Shown here piece by piece: positions 1 through 10,499 of a stretch of DNA of 64,000 bases. This DNA is from Epiperipatus broadwayi. Lineage: Eukaryota; Onychophora; Udeonychophora; Euonychophora; Peripatidae. Position 1 is the stretch's first letter. Every line of letters begins with the position of its first letter. The position numbers were made by a program, and so were the translations under genes. The stretch spans positions 436,001 through 500,000 of the forward strand of contig JAQFVV010000350.1 of assembly GCA_028023455.1 (NCBI GenBank), written 5' to 3'. Below the pieces are notes generated by a model. It saw nothing but the letters and a program-made list of their open reading frames with translations. It ran no database searches and was not told the origin of the DNA.

Positions 1-1350
1 ATGAGCAATGAATTTAATTTTTTGTGTGATACTTCCATAAGTTTTACAGAAACAGTGGTGGCACTGCCATTGATTCAACTTAAATTCATTTTTCTCTGTC
101 TACCTTTATCATTTCTTTGTCAGTTTTTCATTCATTTGATAGCAAAAAATGGAATTAAAAATAATATAGATTTATTTGTTAAAAATTTCAACTTATCAGT
201 TTCATACAGGTAAAATTACTACCAATAACATGACAACACCACTGATAGGTAGTTTCTTGTTCATAGGTTTAAGACTGCTTGTGAGAACTTTAACAGTGCT
301 CATGCTTTTGTTTAGATTTCAAAAATGAAAACTTATATTTTCTGTAGTTTGTTTATAAAATTATGATTATTATTGTGCACCATTTATTATTTGACAAGAT
401 TAATGGGATTGAATTCAGATTTTATTCAAAAGTATTTCCTTTAAAAAGAAAAATCAAGAGAAATTAATAAGATATAGCTGCAAGTTTGTAATTAGCTGAA
501 AAAGGAACTCCTTCATAATGACCATAACAGTCCTTTTTAATCATTTTGGTATAATTATAAAAAATGTTTAATTTTAAAGCAGAATTTCATTGCTTTATGT
601 ATTCTGAATAGTAGTTCATTTGAGTTAAAAGTTTTAATTCCATTTGTTATGTATTTTAACCACAAATGCAAAAAAATAAAAGGTCATTGTTTTGATTATG
701 TTTCAGTTTTTTCTTCTAGATTTTCATGTTTAAATATTATTTTTAAAAATTATTTTTATTCTTTATTATATATAAATTTAACAGTCACTAGAAGCTGTAA
801 AAAATGGTAAATAGCTGAAAAGTTAATTTATTATTGTTGTTATCTTAAATTTTTAAACAAGTATGCTAATAAATTACTTTTAACTTCTTAATATGTTTAA
901 TAACTTATCTTTAACTTAGTTTAATTATTATTATTTAAATTATTATTTTTAATTATTTTTTTTAAAGCAACAAATACAGAAATGCTTTTTAAGTTTTTAA
1001 AATGCTTTTATATTAACTTGCCCTGTCTGTATTTCTGTTAGGATGTCCAATTTTTTGAATTTTTAACAATTAAAAAAATCGGTCCCATTTAGAATCAAGC
1101 TCACAATCTGACTTTCCCCCAAAAAACACCCTAACAATGGTGCCAATAGTAATATTATGTTTACCAAGTACAATTGGGTTAATATTAACTTACTTAATTA
1201 AAAGTAAATATTTTGCTCTAACATCTGAATTATTCTTCTGAAATAATTAATATTTCATAAATATTTTGTAAAAAAAAAAAAATGTGTAAAAAAAGGTTAG
1301 AGAAATTTTTTTTTTTTTTCCAATTTCCAAAATTAAAATGAATACAACTG
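1..1350. other. AT-rich stretch without recognised gene
   Basis: Apart from an open frame of 70 codons at 1-213 that begins at the window edge, this stretch holds only A/T-rich unique-looking sequence and homopolymer runs near 1270-1320. The open frame is hydrophobic and low in complexity, has no motif I recognise, and is of a length expected by chance here. I see no transposon termini. Confidence 0.4.
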
Positions 1351-1351
1351 A

Positions 1352-1425
1352 TGTGATGTGATGCACCGTGACTTCTCCTTATAGAGTCAGAAATCTCTCA
1401 GTCACTCTGCCCAGAAAAACCTGCT
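1352..1425. repeat. Short fragment shared with the interior of the hAT MITE at 14.0 kb
   Basis: The sequence from the GATGTGATG motif through the CTTCTCC and ATCTCTCAG motifs matches, with scattered changes, the segment at about 14309-14380 inside the hAT-type element at 14015-14450. It sits just beyond the 3' end of the LINE remnant on the minus strand. It may be a relic of the same hAT family, or a piece of LINE tail captured by the MITE. Confidence 0.4.
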
Positions 1426-1625
1426 AGCCACTTTACCTTCCCTTTCCATTCCCTACCCTAAGATTACCCATAATATACTCCATCTCATTTCCACAACATA
1501 ATCTTTGTCAACTTCATGGCCTTCATATATAAATCCCCCTTATCTTTTACCAAACTCAGCAAAACCAATAACCCACTTTCTGTATAATCACTTTGTTCAT
1601 ATTTATTTTTCCATAACTTCATTAT

Positions 1626-3340
1626 TTATATCCTTTCTGCTTTCGAGCATTTACATTGAATTAATAGATGCCTAATATTTTCTATGCCTTTCTTACATAA
1701 CTTGCAAACTAAATCACACCCAAATTTTTCCATTTATGTGTATATTCCCTTGTTGCTAAAGATTCCATTTGAGCCTTAAACAATAAACTATTTTTCTTGC
1801 TATTATCATAAATTAACTTAAACCCAATGTTCCATTTACTTATATATATATTTAAACTCTTTTTACTCTCCATACTAGTTCTCTGTCTCTTCAACTCCCT
1901 ATTCTTTATTAATGCATCTATTCTTTTATTCCATTCCTTACCATTATACCACTCAACAATCCTCTTAACACAATCATCCCACCTTTTGTACAAGTATACT
2001 GTTATAAATTTTTTATCCAAATCTTCTGCATATCACATTACCTTTCTCATACATCTTGTTGTGTGCCCTTTACTCGTAACCCAATTAAATACTATTTTGG
2101 CTATGCTTTTATTATCCAAAAACTGCAATCTACTGAACATTTTTAACTTGCTTTTTTCATCTCTCATATAAAAACTTGACCATCCAATTTCTCCTTGAAT
2201 TATCTCCTTTGCTGTCCACACATCTGCATTTAATGCATATCCTTCTACTTCCCTTTGTACTTTTTCTAAATAATCTAATACCTCTTTACTAACACATAAT
2301 GCATCATTACCATATGTTAACCCTGCTACTACAACTCCCTTCCATACAATTCTAGCCACATCATATTTATTATATGAAAACACTGTTAATTTCTTTATCA
2401 ATCCCTTTCTTATCTTTCTTCATTTATCAATTTTTTCTCCTATTCATACAAGAAATTTTTCTGATTACTTAAAATGATTCCCAAATAACTGTATATATTA
2501 ACCACACAACTTTATATCCCCCAATAAAAATTCTTTGTTTTCTTTTCGCCAGTATTAACCATCATTATATTTGATTTTTCTTCACTAAATTTAATCCTTA
2601 TCTCTTTACCCACCCTTGCACATCTCCTCAGCATAACTTCTATATCTTCTCTTTTTTTCTGCACACAAAAAGACATCATCCAAAAAAAAAGACTCGACAA
2701 AGAATATACTCCTTGCCACCTATTAACAGTATCTCTATCTCTCTTCCTAGTCTTTCTATTGCTCTCTCCATTTCACTCAAATACAACAAAAACAAAATAG
2801 GTGATATAGGGCATCCTTACCTTAGTCCCACCCCATTTTTAACTTTAACTGATTCTATATCCCTAATTGATATATATAGTCATTATTTTCATATAATTTC
2901 TTAATAATACTCACTAAAGCTTCAACCATTCCCAAATTTGTTAAACTTACCCATAATCTATTTTTATTTACTTTATTGTATGCGTTCTTTATATCTATAA
3001 AACTCATATGTAACTGTCTATCTAAATTTCTACTCATATACATAAGTTGTGTAACTACAAATAAACTATTTTCTATATGCATATCTGATCTAAAACCTCC
3101 TTGCATTTCCCCCACTACATTATTTTCTTCCATCCATTTTTGCAACTCTTTCAGCCACTATATATGAGAAAACTTTATATAAAACTGATGTTATCACTAT
3201 CGGTCTATAATTGTTTAACTTTCTATGATCTTACCCTTTTCATTAAATAATAATTTTACTTTTGTATTACTCCAACTACACAGAAAAACTCTCTTCTGTG
3301 CCATTTTATTAAAACTGTTAAAATCATTGACAGCAAATGC
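1626..3340 (-). pseudogene. LINE (non-LTR retrotransposon) reverse transcriptase remnant, 5' truncated and frameshifted
   Basis: Reading the minus strand from about 3340 down, the pieces follow the order of a LINE ORF2 C-terminal half. First comes the RT region with NNYRP-like sequence near 3200 and the GGFR block. The motif A core FIDIKNAYNKV has its aspartate near 2993-2995. An LRQGCPLSP-like block lies near 2830 in another frame, and the motif C core FLDDVFL has its two Asp codons at 2675-2680. A long C-terminal domain follows in the frames at 2033-2401 and 1709-2020. It ends in a CCHC knuckle, CKLCKKGIENIRHLLIQC, before a stop at 1626-1628. At least four frame changes separate the blocks, so the copy is dead. 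No endonuclease domain is visible upstream, consistent with 5' truncation. The clade is not assigned. Confidence 0.8.
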
Positions 3341-3432
3341 TCTCTCGTGAAAAAAACAAAAACATAAAAGGCTCATGAAGAAAATTATTTTATTTAAATT
3401 GAAATTATATGTTTTCATTTATAATTAAAAAA

Positions 3433-3641
3433 TAAAAAAGATTTTTTTAAAATGATGCTTTTATGTAAATAGCCCATTAAAAAGTAATAAAGTAATAATC
3501 TGTTTCAGAAAAGTACTTGAGACTTTTTGATTTTTATGAGAATCTCAAATGGGTTTATAAAATGGATTATTACTTTGTTACTTTTTTAGTTGTTAGTGGC
3601 TATTTACATAAAAGCATTATTTTAACCAAATCTTTTTAAAC
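3433..3641. repeat. Foldback repeat (inverted arms of ~70 nt)
   Basis: The sequence at about 3433-3501 reappears as its reverse complement at about 3565-3641, with shared words such as GCTTTTATGTAAATAGCC and AGTAATAATC. The arms surround a ~60-nt loop. This is the form of a small foldback element or MITE relic; no clear target-site duplication or named family was recognised. Confidence 0.6.
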
Positions 3642-4669
3642 CCTCCCATACTCTGACAGATTTCTTTATTCTCATTTGCTACAAGCTTTCAACTTTCATT
3701 TTAGTATTAAAAAAATATTATTTATCAGAATATGATAAATTTAACCTCATTTGATAGATATTTTTGTTTAAAAATGAAATGAATTTTAAAAATCATATCT
3801 GTGTGTTGGAATTGTTTTATAAGTTAGATTTTAATCAAAACAAAGCACCATTTTATCATTTAAATTACCAGAGAAACAGATTGAATTTACAAAATGAGCA
3901 AAATATTTTTTGATTGATGTTTGTTTTTAAAATCTTAATGAATAATTATTACTATCTAGTAAATATCTATCAATGTGTGCTTTAAAAGTTTAAACTTTTT
4001 TAGTAATTTTTATGATATTGTTATATTTTTTAACAGATTGTTCATGATGACATTTGCTAGAAAGGTCATATTTTTCATGACTATAATTTCCATGGAAATG
4101 TTAGTCAAAAAATATAATCTTTTATATTTAAAAATAACACATTACTGTAGAAAATAAATATATAATATATATTTTTAATTTATAATAATTATGACACAAG
4201 TATTATGTAAAAATAATCATAAACTTTCCAAAAATCAGGTTTTTAGTCATACATAATATTTTCTCTAAATAATATTGCAAAGTTACAGCATAGACTGCCA
4301 AGAATACAATGAGTGCTCATCATTATGGAGTTTACCATACTTGAAATTCCTGATTTTTGCTTGTCCTGACATCTTAAGAATTTTTTTGAAATTAGAAAAA
4401 AATATATAAATTTTAAAGGTTGAAAAAAAAAAGTTTTGCAAAATCTCTCAGTAGAGGGCAAAAATACAAAGGTAATTATAATGTAATCAGGCTTGACCAC
4501 TTGATGGTGTTGTTGGCAGTTAAAAACAATACAATACACTGTTCGGGGCTGCGTTATATTTTTAAATCGAATCGCTGTTTTTTTTTTGGTTATTAATTTA
4601 TTGATTGCTATAACTTTTTTTTCATGCCTTTTTATTAAAAAAGTTGTTTAATTTTAATTTTGTATTTAG
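3642..4669. other. No gene seen
   Basis: AT-rich sequence with poly-A and poly-T runs. The short open frames in it are low complexity and have no recognisable motifs. A GC-richer word, GTTCGGGGCTGCGTT, near 4540 precedes the tandem repeat array and may mark the edge of a repeat. Confidence 0.4.
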
Positions 4670-5058
4670 TAAACAACAATCTTTTTTTATTTTTAAATCG
4701 CTGTTTTTGGACAAAGCTGCTACTCTGCGATGTCTATTTAGTGATGTCTTTCGCTTAATTATTGGTAAACGACAACCTTTTTTTTATTTTTAAATCGCTG
4801 TTTTTGGACAAAGCTGCTACTCTGCGATGTCTATTTAGTGATGTCTTTTGCTTAATTATTGGTATACGACAACCTTTTTCTATTTTTAAATCGCTGTTTT
4901 TGGACAAAGCTGCTACTCTGCGATGTCTATTTAGCGATGTCTTTCGCTTAATTATTGATAAACGACAACCTTTTTTTTAATTTTTAAATTGCTGTTTTTG
5001 GACAAAGCTGATACTCTGCAATGTCTATTTAGCAATGTCTTTCACTTAATTATTGCTT
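4670..5058. repeat. Tandem repeat, four ~97-bp units
   Basis: The word AAATCGCTGTTTTTGGACAA recurs at 4695, 4792 and 4888, and as AAATTGCTG at 4986, giving periods of 97, 96 and 98 bp. Each unit continues with CTACTCTGCGATGTCTATTTAG and a TTAATTATTG tail. Units are very similar, the last being most diverged, so the expansion looks fairly recent. Open frames across it are a by-product of the repetition. Confidence 0.9.
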
Positions 5059-5082
5059 TTTGCATAATAAAACAATTGTGTA

Positions 5083-5190
5083 GGGTTAGGGTTAGGTTTA
5101 GGGTTAGTTTTAGGGTTAGATTTAGAGTTAGTTTAGGGTTAGTTTTAGGGTTAGTTAGGGTTAGGTTTAGGGTTAGTTTCAGGGTTAGTG
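5083..5190 (+). repeat. Degenerate interstitial TTAGGG (telomere-like) array
   Basis: About 108 bp consist of GGGTTAG and GGGTTAGGTTTAG words, with variants such as GGGTTAGTTTTA and GAGTTAG. TTAGGG is the telomere repeat of many animals. The array is imperfect, short and followed by ordinary sequence, so it is interstitial and not a chromosome end. It begins about 25 bp after the 97-bp tandem array. Confidence 0.8.
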
Positions 5191-6668
5191 TTCTGTTGTT
5201 TGTAATGCTAAAATAAAAGATATCAAAACCGTAACCTTAGTCTGACAAAACAAAGAAACTCAAACTTTTTAAACAACAACAAACACATATAAATGTCTTA
5301 TTTACTTATTAAACATGTTTATAATATGTGCTTTCTATGAAGTTTACAAAAAATTGTGTATAGTTTTATTGGACTGCAGAAATACTCGGCTTCTGTTGTC
5401 GGCAACTGTGGAAAAAGTTGATCACCATACATTTTATCCACTACATGGTATTTCATGTGAAAATGAGATTTTGCATGCGATATCAGCCAAATTCTTTTTT
5501 ACCTACCCTCAGCAAGCTTTTACACCTTACATATTCTCTAAACAAGGGTGTGGCCATTTAGAAAATTACTATAAATTCATGTTTATTAAATAAATTATAA
5601 ATACAAATATTTGTGTAACGTATATTGTAAAAATTTGACTAATCCAACTAAACACATATATATATATCAAACTGTAAATGAAAGATAAGTGTGTGGATTC
5701 ACAATAACTGTCACGAAGCAGAAATAGGCCGTATTATTTCTGCATTATGCATCATAAATGGCCTTCTAATGGCTAAGACAAACATAGATGTTTTCTATAG
5801 CCATAAGTCAGGTCTTGTAAATGGCATTTGTTAGCTGTTTTAGCAAGCCAGAATGCCATCAAGTGGCCAAGCCCGATTATATTATAAGTACCAATACAAA
5901 TTCAGTTTCTTTACTTGCAAATCAATAAAACATTAGACTTAAGAACAGATAAGTTAGTATTATTTTATTTTTATTGTTGTAATTGTTTGCATAATTTTGA
6001 TTTTTATTATATTTACATTTATTAATTATTGACTCTTTGTTGTTAACTTGATTGTATGCTTGCAAACACTAAGCTGGATACATATTGCTTATTAACCTTG
6101 AGCTGTTTGCTCATGTATAGGCTATGAAATTACACGTAATCATAGGAACAAGAAAATATAATCTCTGTAGTAAAAAACTTAATGGATTTGAACTAATTTG
6201 TGAATCACATTTATTGTTGTTTTTTGGAATCACTTAAAGTAAATTAAGGTAATTTTAAGAAAAAATCAAGATTACAAAAGTATTAGATCATATCATGGTG
6301 TGATGTTCTAATATATATATATATTGTACCAAAGTACATTGATATTTAATTAATTTTAAGAGTCCCATGTTTTAAAATATAAAAATGTAAAATTAAGAGA
6401 ATAAAATGTAAAAACTAAAGAGCAGGGGGGAGGGGGGATTTGTTATTAGGTAAAATAAACTGTAAACACTGTTTAAAATAATATTTTTTTTTGTTAAAAG
6501 AGGAAAAAAAAGTCTTGTAATAAAAAAATGATTTAATATTCTTTAAGTGAATTTATAATAAAGTAATAAAGAGATTTCATTTAATCTTATAATAAAATAA
6601 TTAAATATATATGCATGTGTGTATGTAATTTTGAATAAAAATTAAAGCAAAAGCTGATTTTATTTCAG
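5191..6668. other. No gene seen; small hairpins and a G-run
   Basis: An open frame of 92 codons at 5315-5593 has no recognised domain, nearest splice signals or partner. Short imperfect hairpins lie at 5700-5870, and a G-run AGGGGGGAGGGGGG-like tract lies near 6423. The rest is AT-rich. Confidence 0.4.
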
Positions 6669-6737
6669 GAGACTAAAGACGCTGCTGCTAATAAAGTTTT
6701 CCATTGTTTAAAACAGTATAAATATCTCAACTTTTGA
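6669..6737 (+). CDS. Possible terminal exon of an unknown gene
   Basis: A good 3' splice-site-like sequence, CTGATTTTATTTCAG, ends at 6668. The following 22 codons stay open in phase 0, start ETKDAAANKVFHCLKQY and stop with TGA at 6735-6737; an AATAAA signal follows near 6763. The segment is richer in GC than its surroundings. I do not recognise the peptide, and AT-rich DNA makes such acceptor signals common, so this is a weak candidate. No matching upstream exon was found in the window. Confidence 0.2.
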   Translation, partial: ETKDAAANKVFHCLKQYKYLNF

Positions 6738-7673
6738 TCATTCAAGGTCTGACTTTCTCATTTTAATAAAATATTTCTTGAAGTAATATTTCCAAAAAAT
6801 GTTGCATTGTTAAAACCAACGTAGTGTGCAGTTGGCCGAAGCCACTCTATGCATTTAAAACCTGCAATTAGTTCGGAAAGTGATCATGTTTAAATAGACT
6901 AAATGAACAATGGAGTGTGGGTACACCAAACCAGCCACAAAAATCATACCATGTCACAGGATCTATGGAGGAGTCATTTACCGATCGTCAATGAGTTAAA
7001 AAATAATTCCATTATGCTGTTTCCATCGTATTAAAAAAATCCTAGGTAATTATTTGACTTTGATATCTTAACATACCCAATTTCTTCTTAAAATAAAAGA
7101 TAGACTTTATTAAAAGAACTTTGAACTTTATGAATTAAATTAAAAAAAAAAGAATAAACTTTAAACTTCAAAAGATAATATTTGCAATAATAAAAATAAG
7201 TAAAATCAGCTTCTATTATTAAATAATATTTTTGAAACAATGGCATGCACGTATATGTGATTTGATTTTTTTAAAAAAAAAGAGAAATAAAATATAATGT
7301 AATGTGTATAATTTATTTGCTAAAGTAATATATTACAATGCTTTATTTTAATCTTTAAAAAAGAAGTGTGTGTTTCATTATAAGATAAAACGATTAATTT
7401 ATTTTAAATAAAAAAACCACTTAAATTATTTTTCTTAAAATATTTATGTTTATTTTGATATGTGCGGGTAAGTATAAATATTTATTTTTTTAATAAAAGT
7501 AGGAGGGAAAAAATATAATTATTAATAATAGTATTTCAGAAAAGATTCGCTAAGTTAAATATATAAATGTTTCGGCAGTCAGTATAATATTATTATTATA
7601 GTTTTAAAAGATTGAAGTAGTATTTCGAATGGTTCAGGAAATTATTTTAGTTTTTTTTTAAAAAGTAGTAGTA
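6738..7673. other. No gene seen
   Basis: AT-rich sequence; a moderately GC-rich patch at about 6810-6990 has no recognised feature. Confidence 0.35.
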
Positions 7674-7681
7674 ACTTAGAG

Positions 7682-8168
7682 CAGGGGTGGGCAAATAGCG
7701 GCCCGAGGGCCACATGCAACCCTCTAAGAGTTTTTATGTGGCCTCCAAGACAATCAGGAAAATCCATCTTGAACTGAGATTTCCTTCCTGTGCATGACCG
7801 AAGATTCGTCTCTTATTTTCCACTAGGATGGCCACATCAATACACATGCACAGTGTAGATACTATGTGCAGGGCTTTTCCAGTTGATCTAGTTAATTTTA
7901 ATTTTGTCTTTGCATTAGAAAATATATACATTTCCAACTTTAGTGAAACCATGAACCCTCCAAAAAAATCGATGATGAATGTCATGTGTTTAATGAAGAA
8001 TGGACAAACAAATATTTCTTTGGTAATACAGGGAATAAAGCAGTGTGTTTATTGCATCATGAAAAAAAGGTGTGGCCCTCCGCTAACCTTCACTTTTACA
8101 AAATGGCCCCCGATGTGGCCCTCCACCAACCTCTGTGGCCCTTGAGCCAAAACAATTGCCCACCCCTG
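7682..8168 (+). mobile_element. Non-autonomous hAT transposon, 487 bp, with 8-bp target-site duplication
   Basis: The element starts CAGGGGTGGGCAA and ends TTGCCCACCCCTG, a perfect 13-bp terminal inverted repeat typical of hAT elements. It is flanked by ACTTAGAG (7674-7681) and GCTTAGAG (8169-8176), an 8-bp duplication with one mismatch, as expected for hAT. Subterminal regions are rich in GGCCC and GTGGCC words. The interior keeps a fragment of a transposase N-terminus (listed separately), so it is a deletion derivative of an autonomous element and not a de novo MITE. Confidence 0.92.
7971..8067 (+). pseudogene. Fragment of hAT transposase N-terminus (BED-type zinc-finger region)
   Basis: In one frame the sequence reads DDEC then FNEEWTNKYFF, then GNKAVCLL. 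This order matches the N-terminal region of hAT transposases and their domesticated relatives that begin with a BED-like zinc finger. The cysteine expected three residues after AVC is replaced by histidine here, and no downstream catalytic region remains. It lies inside the 487-bp hAT element and is non-functional. Confidence 0.65.
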
Positions 8169-8176
8169 GCTTAGAG

Positions 8177-9229
8177 GGGCATTTAAGATACCTTTTGTTT
8201 GTCTATTAGTGGGTGGTTGGAAACCGATTGAGCTAGCGGGGATTTTTTAGGTACCAAATTATGCTGATCAGATAGACATGCTAATTCTAATGTAATTAGC
8301 TGGTGACTAAAGGATTTTTCTTTCGTCTTTAAAAAATAAAAATAAAGTGTTTATTTGGTCGGTGTATATTTGGTAGTCAAGTGTTGGGTGTTATTGGTAG
8401 TTCGCTATTGATGATAGTTGACACTTTACCTGAAAACCAACCACTTTCTGGAAGGGAAGTTTAGGAGGACAAAGTATAATAAAATATTAGTTAATATTTT
8501 TTAATTGTCGATGGTTGTTGTTATTTCCCGTATTTAATTAGTAAATTTTAAGTGGTAGTTTATTGTTCATAAGAGGCAGTTGGTTCAATATTGTAACAGT
8601 CAAAACACGTGTATCTCGTTAACATATTGCAGAATTCGACCACCACACAGAACAGCAACACCATCGAGTAGTGAAGCCACCGTTAATACTGAGTTCGAAC
8701 ATAGTTTATCGGTTCCACAATACAATCTACGGAATAACGCCTCTGATGCGACATAAGTAAACACTTCTTTAGGCACGGTGGTCAGGGAGATGCACGAGAT
8801 TCATGGGTTTTGTTTCCGAGTTGGCCAACAATCAAACAAATATTAATTAATATATATAATTGAGGAAATGTCTATAATGGGCATTGAATAAATGAAAAGT
8901 TAACTACAGACGTATATTTAGAATTATTTATTTACGTATTTAATAAAAGAAAACATTATTAATATTATTAATCATATTTTAAATTCACAGTCTCAACAGC
9001 TAATTGGTAATAATATATATATAAAAATACATTTATTGATAAGGAGCATTTATTTATATGAAGGCGTAATCTGCTACCTAGGGTTCTCGAGGAGTTTTCT
9101 AGCGTGCTGTAAGGAATTTATACTTTGCAACCGCAAGAGTCATCAGTAACGGGGACATACATTTATTTAATAAAATATTTATTTTACGACAAAGGGCAAA
9201 CATTTATTTGAGAGTATATGATGAAGATA
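8177..9229. other. No gene seen; moderately GC-rich in parts
   Basis: The part at about 8590-8830 is noticeably richer in GC and CpG than the window average but shows no long open frame, repeat copy or transposon end. Confidence 0.35.
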
Positions 9230-9560
9230 GCCGAGGCGGAGTGATAGAGAGAATAATAAACTAAATAAAAGAACACGTGGTACACTTTAGAAGGGCGAGT
9301 AAAAGGCAGCGCTGAAACGCAAGCCGTGAATAAGTATAAAGGGTTTCAGGGGTCCGCCGTGACCCGAAGAGGTAAGGTGTCACATGCACATAACCAGGGA
9401 CAAGCGGCCGTGTTGCAATTTCCAGCTGGCTGCAGACGGCGCAGCCCTACGGGAACTTATCATGTCCGCGTGTAGGACGCGGGGTTAATTCAACCCTAGA
9501 GAATCGGAGTATTCCAGCGTGGAATGAGCCATCGGGGCTTCAAAACGTAACACATGTAAA
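9230..9560. promoter_or_regulatory. CpG-dense island in an AT-rich setting
   Basis: About 330 bp reach near-balanced base composition and hold some twenty CpG dinucleotides, including GCCGAGGCGG, TCCGCCGTGACCCG, AGCGGCCGTG and GACGCGGGG. The rest of the window has almost none. No open frame of note crosses it. It could be a host CpG island promoter, or a GC-rich part of an unrecognised LTR or other element. A possible exon lies about 0.7 kb downstream on the plus strand. Confidence 0.4.
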
Positions 9561-10248
9561 TATCTAAAAGATTGTGGTAATATTTAACTAGATTTCAAAC
9601 GCCCAACATTATCCCGTTGACTGAAAGAAAATTGGTGACTCTCAAAGAAATGAAATTTACATAATTATTCATTAACATTTAATAATAAAAAAATATCTAA
9701 AAAGGGAATTATTACAGCGGTTGCCAGCTATTACGGAGGAGTAGACCCTGCATTACAATAACTGATTCTTTGAATGCGTGTCGATTTATATGAATTTAGT
9801 TATTTATAAAAGCAAATATTAATGATAATTCAACACGCATTCACTGTTCAAGCGATTATGGATTTAGCTTTAAAACTAAGATAATTATGAGAAGGTAATA
9901 TTTCAATGTAATCATAAATGAAATGTAGATTTAGAAATACCCTAAGAAGTGATAGAGGGGAGGGTAAGCTAGATTATGCGAGAAATTTACAGATTACATG
10001 AATTCTCAAATTTTAGTTTCTCAAAATTACAATTTTACATTTAGAAGTTATACAAATAATAGGAGATGAGCTATAGCTTATTATTACTAGAGTACTCTAT
10101 AATTTGGAATACACACACAGGTACCTGTTTTATAAGATGTTTTCGTCCATTGGTTTGAATAGCAGATTGTTCGTAATTAGAAGTTTTCTTTCTTGTCCTG
10201 GGCATGTTGTTTTTTGATTTTTAACAGCAGCGGCTTTCTTGTTTATTT

Positions 10249-10284
10249 CAGGCAGCAGATCATTTTGGTGTTTTTACGATGGGC
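10249..10284 (+). CDS. Possible small exon with strong flanking splice signals
   Basis: A pyrimidine-rich acceptor-like sequence, TTCTTGTTTATTTCAG, ends just before GCAGCAGATC. A donor-like GGCAAG followed by GTGAAG comes 36 nt later. The interval is open in phase 0 and contains an ATG in good context (ACGATGGG). It lies downstream of the CpG island. I do not recognise the peptide and no further exons could be linked. Confidence 0.18.
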
Positions 10285-10499
10285 AAGGTGAAGCTCGGCA
10301 TATAGTGGGCCATCTCCCGGTGGAGAATAATTTCAGTGCTTACCGGTCATACCTTGCAGTATTAATTTATTTAAGATATTTTAGACACTCCACCGAGAGC
10401 AAAGCTAAAATTCAAGTCAAGTCTCCAGCAAGTCTAAGATGGCCTCCTTTTTCTTATCTTGATCTTTTAATTTTTCTGTTGAGATATTTTTAGGTTTTA

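Noticed and set aside
5083-5190. True chromosome end
   Set aside because: Array is short, degenerate and followed by ordinary sequence for tens of kilobases.
4762-5216. Open frames across the tandem and telomere-like arrays
   Set aside because: The repetitive peptides simply mirror the DNA repeats.
5315-5593. 92-codon open frame on the plus strand
   Set aside because: No recognised domain, splice context or homologous copy; length is within chance for this sequence.
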